Source of the DNA: Tautonia plasticadhaerens
GTDB taxonomy: Bacteria > Planctomycetota > Planctomycetia > Isosphaerales > Isosphaeraceae
Reading direction: 5' to 3'
Assembly: GCF_007752535.1 (NCBI RefSeq)
Contig: NZ_CP036426.1
Coordinates: 1,426,001 to 1,490,000, forward strand
DNA: 64,000 nt
Below are positions 60,446 to 64,000 of the stretch, piece after piece. The position numbers and the translations under genes are program-made. Within the stretch, counting starts at the first letter, position 1. Every line of letters begins with the position of its first letter. The notes under the pieces were generated by a model that saw only the letters and a program-made list of their open reading frames with translations, did not search any database and was not told where the DNA came from.

Positions 60446-61555
60446 TCAGAGCAGGTTGACCACGCGGTCGGCCAGGCCCTTCTCGCCGAGCATGATGTTC
60501 AGGTGCCCGGTCGAGGCGATCCGCTCCAGGGCCTCCAGCTCCCGGAGCTTCATGAGCATCGGCTGCTCCGCCAGCAACTTCGCGGTGTTGGCCTGGCTGC
60601 GGAGCGCGGCCGTCTCCTCCCGACGGGTGATAAGGTTGGCCTCGGCGGCCTTGCGGGCCTCCGTGACCTTGTTCATCAGGTCCCTCATCTCGCCCGGCAG
60701 GATCAGGTCGCGGATCCCGGCCGAGCGGACCTCCAGGCCCAGCGCCGAGGCCCGGTCCCGGAGCATCGCCTCGGTCTCCCGGGCGACCTCGTCCTTGTCG
60801 GCCAGCAGGGCGTCCAGCTCCCGGGCGCCGATCGACACCCGCAATGCCAGCTGCGCCTCCCGGTAGAGCGCCTGCCGGTAGTCGTCCACCGTGCAGACGG
60901 TCCGCCTCGGGTCGGACACGACGTAGGTGACCAGGGCGTTGAGCCGCAGCGTCACCTTGTCGGCGGTCATGATCTCCTGCCCCCCGACGTCCAGGGTCGC
61001 CTCGCGGAGGTCGACCTCGACGACCCGGGCATCCGCCGGCCCCCGCCAGAAGGCGTGGAGGCCCGGCTCCAGCGTCTCGGCGTACTGGCCGTCCAGGAAC
61101 AGGACGCCGGCGTGGTTCCGGTTGACCGAGCAGACGTCGAGCAGCGAGTTGACGCCGGTCGACCTCGCGATCACCTTCAGGTCCTCGTGCTCGAACCGGA
61201 TCCGGCGGGTCTCGACGACTTCGACCCGGACTTCCCGGGGGCCCGTCCAGTAGGCGTGCAGCCCGGGCCCGAGGACGTGGGAGAAGCGCCCGTCGATCCA
61301 GACCAGGGCCCGGCGGTCGTCCTTCAGGTCGACCACGTCGGCCATCGGCTTCAGGGCCCCGGACTTGACGATCAGATCCAGCCGGTCGTGCACCAGGCGT
61401 GGGGCCCGCATCGAGACGACCTCGACCTCGATCCGCCCGAGCGGGTCGAAGAACCAGTGCGTCCCCTCGCCGACCAAACCCCGGAACTCTCCCCGACGGA
61501 AGAGGAGCCCCTGCTCGAAGCTGCGGACGACCACGCGACGAATCATCGGGAACAT
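60446..61555 (-). CDS. SPFH/band-7 family protein (slipin-like)
   Basis: 369 residues, ATG at 61555 with GGAGGTG upstream. The protein contains two FxxGxxH-like repeats (GRFSHVLGPGLHAYW and GQYAETLEPGLHAFWRG) before a band-7 core: VTLRLNALVTYVVSDPRRTV, REAQLALRVSIGARELDALL and LEVRSAGIRDLILPGEMRDL. A helical tail follows (ITRREETAALRSQANTAKLL, about 310-330). No N-terminal membrane helix is apparent, unlike classical slipins, so it may attach peripherally or form a cytoplasmic cage. Role unknown. Confidence 0.8.
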   Translation of the reverse strand: MFPMIRRVVVRSFEQGLLFRRGEFRGLVGEGTHWFFDPLGRIEVEVVSMRAPRLVHDRLDLIVKSGALKPMADVVDLKDDRRALVWIDGRFSHVLGPGLHAYWTGPREVRVEVVETRRIRFEHEDLKVIARSTGVNSLLDVCSVNRNHAGVLFLDGQYAETLEPGLHAFWRGPADARVVEVDLREATLDVGGQEIMTADKVTLRLNALVTYVVSDPRRTVCTVDDYRQALYREAQLALRVSIGARELDALLADKDEVARETEAMLRDRASALGLEVRSAGIRDLILPGEMRDLMNKVTEARKAAEANLITRREETAALRSQANTAKLLAEQPMLMKLRELEALERIASTGHLNIMLGEKGLADRVVNLL

Positions 61556-62003
61556 GGCGGCACCTCCTCGCCCGGGGCGTCGGCCCGGGGCTCGTCTAGG
61601 AATTGATCATGATGATGGGTCCATGGGATGCAAGATGCCCTCCGGGATCGGTTGGACGCCGATCAATCGTCGAGGAGCGGGGTCTCGCTTGAGCCGAGGA
61701 GGCCGATCGCCTCGGGGTTCCGGATAGGCGGGATGCCGATCGGCCGGAGCCGACCGACGTCCCCACCTCCCCGGACACCCACCGGCCGTCGGCCCCTTTC
61801 GGCGGAATCCGCGAACCTCAGAGCTCCCGTTCCGTGCTGCCGACATCCGGTCGGGACGCCGTCGGGCGCGGTCCGGTTGCCCGGCCCGACTCCCGGCGGC
61901 GCCCTCCCCGGGCGACGGCCGATCGGATGTCCTCCCGATCCCTTCGGGCCTTGGTCGAAACGCTGGACAGCGTTCCTGTCAGCCGGTTACGAGCCGGCCA
62001 CGG
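61556..62003. other. Gene-free region downstream of the tRNA array
   Basis: About 450 bases between the SPFH gene and the last tRNA. Two hairpins lie near the array end: AACGCT-GGAC-AGCGTT (61959-61974) and GCCGG/CCGGC (61982-61998). Either could terminate the array transcript on the minus strand. No coding frame is convincing. Confidence 0.5.
61959..61998 (-). terminator. Candidate terminators of the tRNA array
   Basis: The hairpin 61982-61998 (5-bp stem) lies 6 bases after the tRNA-Leu end. It is followed, in the array's direction, by the 6-bp stem 61959-61974, which ends in TTT on the minus strand. Confidence 0.45.
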
Positions 62004-62076
62004 TGGTGTGAGCGGGAGTCGAACCCGCAACCCCCAGATCCTCAGTCTGGTGCCCTACCCATTGGGCGATCACACG
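62004..62076 (-). tRNA. tRNA with Leu anticodon (GAG), short variable arm
   Basis: Acceptor CGTGTGA/TCACACC has a C1.C72 mismatch. D-stem GCCC/GGGC, anticodon loop CTGAGGA on CCAGA/TCTGG, variable loop GGGTT (only 5 nt), T-loop TTCGACT, A73. A Leu anticodon on a class I body is atypical, because bacterial tRNA-Leu has a long variable arm. Confidence 0.75.
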
Positions 62077-62214
62077 CCCGATGCCGCCCCGGTTCAGATC
62101 CCATGCACGGGACACACCTCCCCGATCTCCCCGGGGGAGAGGAGGGTGCGCCGCTGGCCTGACGGCATCGGCCGCTTGCTTGAAAGCGATTGGGGATGAT
62201 CATGGATCCCCGAG

Positions 62215-62285
62215 AGACGCCGGTGGGAGTCGAACCCACTTCGACCGGGTTGCAGCCGGTTGCCTGGCCGTCTGGCTCCAGCGTC
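62215..62285 (-). tRNA. tRNA-Cys (GCA)
   Basis: Acceptor GACGCTG/CGGCGTC with a T.G pair, D-stem GCC/GGC, anticodon loop CTGCAAC, T-loop TTCGACT. Discriminator T73 is the classical Cys identity element. Position 8 is G, not U. Confidence 0.85.
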
Positions 62286-62301
62286 GATGGTCCGCGAGGG
62301 A

Positions 62302-62372
62302 TGTCCCCGCCAGGAGTCGAACCTGGCCCTCGACCTTCGCACGGTCGCGTGCCTCCCTCACACTCCGGGGAC
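62302..62372 (-). tRNA. tRNA-Arg (GCG)
   Basis: Acceptor GTCCCCG/CGGGGAC, D-stem GTG/CAC, anticodon loop GTGCGAA on CGACC/GGTCG, T-arm CCAGG/CCTGG, A73. G8 replaces U8. It shares its T-arm and anticodon stem with the neighbouring Arg(CCG) gene. Confidence 0.82.
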
Positions 62373-62390
62373 GGGATGGGTCGACCGCAG

Positions 62391-62462
62391 TGCCCTCGCC
62401 AGGAGTCGAACCTGGCCCTCGACCTTCGGAGGGTCGCGTGCCGTCCGACACACCCCGAGGGC
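62391..62462 (-). tRNA. tRNA-Arg (CCG)
   Basis: Acceptor GCCCTCG/CGAGGGC, D-stem GTG/CAC, anticodon loop CTCCGAA on CGACC/GGTCG, T-arm CCAGG/CCTGG, A73. G8 replaces U8. The anticodon stem, variable loop and T-arm are identical to Arg(GCG). Confidence 0.82.
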
Positions 62463-62483
62463 AACGATCGATCGTCGGATCAG

Positions 62484-62553
62484 CAGGGGCGCAAGGATTC
62501 GAACCCTGTGGACGGGCTTTGGAGGCCCGCTGCTCTCCCAGGAGCACGCCCCT
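62484..62553 (-). tRNA. tRNA-Trp (CCA)
   Basis: Acceptor AGGGGCG/CGCCCCT exactly as in many bacterial tRNA-Trp, anticodon loop CTCCAAA on CGGGC/GCCCG, T-arm CAGGG/CCTTG, G73. Spacing around positions 8-10 is short, with one base apparently missing before the D-stem GCTC. Confidence 0.82.
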
Positions 62554-62575
62554 GTCTGCTGCTTCGATCAGCAAG

Positions 62576-62647
62576 GGTGTCCGACGGGATTCGAACCCGC
62601 CCTTCGAGGCCCACAACCTCGGGTGCTGCCGCTACACCACGGACACC
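62576..62647 (-). tRNA. tRNA-His (GTG), array copy
   Basis: Acceptor GTGTCCG/CGGACAC with an extra G-1 (62647) facing C73 (62576), the tRNA-His hallmark. Anticodon loop TTGTGGG on CGAGG/CCTCG, T-loop TTCGAAT. Its body differs strongly from the stand-alone tRNA-His at 58135. Confidence 0.88.
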
Positions 62648-62672
62648 CTCAACCGTTCGGCCAATCCGACAG

Positions 62673-62755
62673 CGGAAGGGGAGGGATTCGAACCCCCAAG
62701 GCTTGCGCTCGCCCGCCTTCCACGCGGGTCCCGTCGCCGATCGGGTGGCCCTTCC
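62673..62755 (-). tRNA. tRNA-Ser (GGA)
   Basis: Acceptor GGAAGGG/CCCTTCC, anticodon loop GTGGAAG on CCCGC/GCGGG, long variable arm of about 15 nt, T-arm GGGGG/CCCTC, G73. The long arm fits Ser. Positions 8-9 are CC. Confidence 0.85.
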
Positions 62756-62770
62756 ATCGAACTCGGCCAG

Positions 62771-62843
62771 TGGGCGGTGCAGGGATCGAACCTGCGACCT
62801 CCCGCACGTCACGCGGGCGCTCTCCCGGCTGAGCCAACCGCCC
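62771..62843 (-). tRNA. tRNA-Val (GAC)
   Basis: Acceptor GGGCGGT/ACCGCCC, U8, D-stem GCTC/GAGC, anticodon loop GTGACGT on CCCGC/GCGGG, T-arm GCAGG/CCTGC, A73. This is one of the most canonical genes in the array. Confidence 0.9.
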
Positions 62844-62873
62844 TCGGGAACGTCCCCGACCCCTGGGACGCAG

Positions 62874-62961
62874 CGGAAGGGGAGGGATTCGAACCCCCAC
62901 GCCCCTCTCGGGGCTCACTCGTTAGCACCGAGGCCCGGCCAGCCGTATCCGGCTCCCTTCC
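62874..62961 (-). tRNA. tRNA-Ser (GCT)
   Basis: Acceptor GGAAGGG/CCCTTCC, shared with Ser(GGA). Anticodon loop GTGCTAA, long variable arm with GCCCC-GAGA-GGGGC stem, T-arm GGGGG/CCCTC, G73. Position 8 is A. The anticodon stem has a C.T mismatch at its base. Confidence 0.85.
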
Positions 62962-62978
62962 TTCGCACTCACCCGCAG

Positions 62979-63049
62979 TGGACCGCCGGGGAGTCGAACC
63001 CCGATCTCCGGTGTGCAAGGCCGGTGTCTTCCCATTGGACGAGCAGCCC
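62979..63049 (-). tRNA. tRNA-Ala (TGC)
   Basis: Acceptor GGGCTGC/GCGGTCC contains the G3.U70 wobble that specifies alanine. Anticodon loop CTTGCAC on CCGGC/ACCGG with a C.A mismatch at 31-39, T-arm CGGGG/CCCCG, A73, U8 present. Confidence 0.87.
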
Positions 63050-63066
63050 ATCACGATTATCGGACA

Positions 63067-63137
63067 AGGTCCGCCCGGGGCTCGAACCCGGACCACCTCC
63101 CTACCGAGGAGGCATGCCGCCATAACACCTGCGGACC
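63067..63137 (-). tRNA. tRNA-Thr (GGT) with C33
   Basis: Acceptor GGTCCGC/GCGGACC, anticodon loop TCGGTAG on CCTCC/GGAGG, T-arm CCGGG/CCCGG, T73. Position 33 is C and position 8 is A, both departures from near-universal uridines. Confidence 0.78.
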
Positions 63138-63144
63138 AGCAGAG

Positions 63145-63217
63145 TCGTCCCGGCAGGAGTCGAACCTGCGATCACCCGCATGTGAGGCGGGGGCCCTGGC
63201 CGCTGGACGACGGGACG
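63145..63217 (-). tRNA. tRNA-Val (CAC)
   Basis: Acceptor CGTCCCG/CGGGACG (unusual C1-G72), D-stem GTCC/GGGC, anticodon loop CTCACAT on CCCGC/GCGGG, T-arm GCAGG/CCTGC, A73, U8 and U33 present. Confidence 0.85.
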
Positions 63218-63303
63218 AAGCGGAGTCGAGCAGTCGGTCGACGAGGGAGGACTCGACGCTGCAATGCACCCGAGCCCCGGCCGGGTCTCGGTCCACCCGA
63301 GAA
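63218..63303. other. Spacer inside the tRNA array with strong hairpin
   Basis: The only sizeable gap within the dense part of the array (86 bases). It contains the near-palindrome CCGAGCCCCGG/CCGGGTCTCGG (about 63270-63291). No T-arm could be found, so either it is a decayed tRNA or an internal terminator/processing site. Confidence 0.4.
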
Positions 63304-63373
63304 TCCCAGGCCCCGGTAACGATCCGGGCACGCCGGGCTTATGAGACCCGGCCGGGCACCTGCCACGCCTGGT
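63304..63373 (-). tRNA. tRNA-Met-like gene (CAT), atypical
   Basis: Acceptor ACCAGGC/GCCTGGG with A1.G72 mismatch. Anticodon loop CTCATAA on CGGGT/GCCCG. The T-loop reads ATCGTTA instead of TTCxANT, and the D-arm is shortened by about three bases. It could be a diverged elongator or initiator Met, an Ile(CAU) gene, or a pseudogene. Confidence 0.6.
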
Positions 63374-63393
63374 AAGGATCTCCGATCGAGGAG

Positions 63394-63465
63394 TCGCCCG
63401 TGCGGGACTCGAACCCGCCTCTCCCGGTCGAGGGCCGGGTGTCCTGGCCGATGGACGAACGAGCG
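63394..63465 (-). tRNA. tRNA-Glu (CTC) with C33
   Basis: Acceptor CGCTCGT/ACGGGCG, D-arm TCGTCC...GGAC typical of Glu, anticodon loop CCCTCGA on CCCGG/CCGGG, T-arm GCGGG/CCCGC, A73. C33 replaces U33 (complement of 63433). Confidence 0.8.
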
Positions 63466-63475
63466 ATCTGCGAGG

Positions 63476-63558
63476 TGCGCCGGGACGGAATCGAACCGCC
63501 AACGCCCGGGGGCGGGGCGGGTTACGGCCACCGGGGCTCTCCGGTGCCCGGCCGACGC
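63476..63558 (-). tRNA. tRNA-Tyr (GTA) with C33 and long variable arm
   Basis: Acceptor GCGTCGG/CCGGCGC, D-stem GGGC/GCCC, anticodon loop CCGTAAC on GGTGG/CCGCC, long variable arm as in bacterial tRNA-Tyr, T-arm GGCGG/CCGTC, A73. C33 replaces U33, and position 8 is C. Confidence 0.8.
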
Positions 63559-63579
63559 ATCAGACGAATCCGGAACAAG

Positions 63580-63654
63580 CGCCCCCGATGGGATTCGAAC
63601 CCATGACCTCCACCGTGACGGGGTGGCGAGCACTCCAGGCTGCTCCACGAAGGC
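63580..63654 (-). tRNA. tRNA-Asp (GTC) with C33
   Basis: Acceptor GCCTTCG/CGGGGGC with two T.G pairs, D-stem GAGC/GCTC, anticodon loop CCGTCAC on CCACC/GGTGG, T-arm ATGGG/CCCAT, G73 as in tRNA-Asp. C33 replaces U33 (complement of 63620). Confidence 0.83.
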
Positions 63655-63669
63655 GTGTCGGAAACCGAG

Positions 63670-63743
63670 TGGCCCGAGAGGGATTCGAACCCCCACTCTC
63701 CCGCGTCTGAGGCGGGTGTCGTTGCCAGTTCGCCTACCGGGCC
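63670..63743 (-). tRNA. tRNA with Leu anticodon (CAG), short variable arm
   Basis: Acceptor GGCCCGG/TCGGGCC, Leu-like D-arm, anticodon loop CTCAGAC on CCCGC/GCGGG, T-arm GGGGG/CCCTC, A73. The variable loop AGAGT is only 5 nt, unlike normal bacterial tRNA-Leu. Confidence 0.78.
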
Positions 63744-63780
63744 TGCGGTTGATTGCAGCGTCCCCGTTCATTCCTCGAAG

Positions 63781-63852
63781 ATCGGGGAGGAGGGCTCGAA
63801 CCTCCACGACCGGCCTCAGAAGCCGGAGGCCTACCGATTCGCCGATCCCCGA
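63781..63852 (-). tRNA. tRNA-Gln (CTG)
   Basis: Acceptor TCGGGGA/TCCCCGA with the T1-A72 pair expected for Gln, D-stem GGC/GCC, anticodon loop TTCTGAG on CCGGC/GCCGG, T-arm GGAGG/CCTCC, T73. It ends one base before the Gly gene. Confidence 0.85.
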
Positions 63853-63853
63853 G

Positions 63854-63925
63854 CGTGCCCCGCGGGAGTCAAACCCGCCTGTCCGGCGTGGGGGGCCGGT
63901 GCCTGTGCCGATCGGCCAGGGACAC
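63854..63925 (-). tRNA. tRNA-Gly (CCC) with C33 and U56
   Basis: Acceptor GTGTCCC/GGGGCAC, D-stem GCC/GGC, anticodon loop CCCCCAC on CCGGC/GCCGG, T-loop TTTGACT where C56 is replaced by U. C33 replaces U33. N73 is G, not the usual U. This is one of the most divergent genes of the array. Confidence 0.72.
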
Positions 63926-63938
63926 GTCTCGCAAGAGG

Positions 63939-64000
63939 CGGAAGGAGAGGGATTCGAACCCCCAAGGCTCATCGCTCGGCCGCGTTCGAGGCGGCTGCCG
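63939..64000 (-). tRNA. tRNA-Ser (CGA), cut by window end
   Basis: Visible: T-arm GGGGG/CCCTC, G73, acceptor 3' strand TCCTTCC, anticodon loop CTCGAAC on GCCGC/GCGGC, long variable arm. The 5' part of the gene lies beyond 64000, showing that the array continues. Confidence 0.82.

Noticed and set aside
62077-62214. Further tRNA between Leu(GAG) and Cys
   Set aside because: No T-arm or cloverleaf could be folded; only a short CTCCCC/GGGGAG palindrome is present.
62302-62462. CRISPR-like repeat pattern
   Set aside because: The repeated segments are shared arms of two tRNA-Arg genes, not spaced repeats with unique spacers.
62081-63319. Long plus-strand open frames (up to 412 codons) across the tRNA array
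   Set aside because: They are reverse complements of tRNA genes. Recurrent peptides such as GVEP and SRTWP come from repeated T-arm sequence, a known source of false proteins.

Overview
The window is about 64 kb of a very GC-rich bacterial chromosome (roughly 70% by eye). Gene content points to a planctomycete, most likely of the Isosphaeraceae/Tautonia-Singulisphaera type: a DUF1080 (3-keto-disaccharide hydrolase) protein, a sulfatase, Gfo/Idh/MocA oxidoreductases with Tat signals, a FAD oxidoreductase with a C-terminal discoidin-like tail, an ECF sigma factor translationally coupled to a Ser/Thr kinase, and several planctomycete-style hypothetical proteins. Taxonomy is inferred from gene families only; no rRNA gene is present.

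Layout. 1-6.4 kb (+): an AddB-like nuclease (truncated by the window start), an AddA-like helicase and a HisN-type phosphatase, all overlapping. 6.5-16 kb: an exported HExxH metalloprotease, rsmD and cca (+), a FabZ-like dehydratase, homoserine dehydrogenase, a DUF1080 protein, small unknowns and an SDR. 16-22 kb: trpA (+), then on the minus strand ApbE overlapping a Gfo/Idh enzyme, and a FAD oxidoreductase. 22-29 kb: a small HTH protein, a conserved hypothetical, the ECF sigma/kinase pair, small proteins and an EEP-family hydrolase. 29-38.5 kb: exported and outer-membrane proteins (HEAT-repeat protein, OprO/P-like porin, MetA-type barrel) and two TPR proteins. 38.7-40.4 kb: sufS-sufU. 40.4-41.35 kb: a gene-free stretch with a long direct repeat. 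41.35-48 kb: purN and the translation block infC, rpmI, rplT, pheS, (unknown, Uma2), pheT. 48-58 kb: lipoprotein, membrane GTPase, flavin oxidoreductase, ileS, purine nucleoside phosphorylase, small TPR and poly-Asp proteins, Gfo/Idh. 58-61.6 kb: tRNA-His, sulfatase, SPFH protein.

The most remarkable region is the last 2 kb. From 62004 to the window edge at least 20 tRNA genes are packed on the minus strand with spacers as short as 1 nt. They cover 15 amino-acid identities, and no gene encodes its 3' CCA. Many depart from consensus: C33 instead of the near-universal U33 in five genes, Leu anticodons on short-variable-arm bodies, a T-loop with U56, a Met(CAT) gene with an abnormal T-loop and D-arm, and several without U8. 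A conventional tRNA-His lies outside the array at 58.1 kb, so at least one isotype is duplicated. The array runs past the window end. Whether it is functional, decaying or a specialised tRNA reserve cannot be settled from sequence alone.

Other notable points are a probable AUC start codon for infC with its own promoter, a terminator and second promoter separating infC from rpmI-rplT, a PheT lacking the inserted tRNA-binding domain, a pheS-pheT interval carrying a Uma2 gene, and a shared hairpin sequence used between two different pairs of convergent genes.
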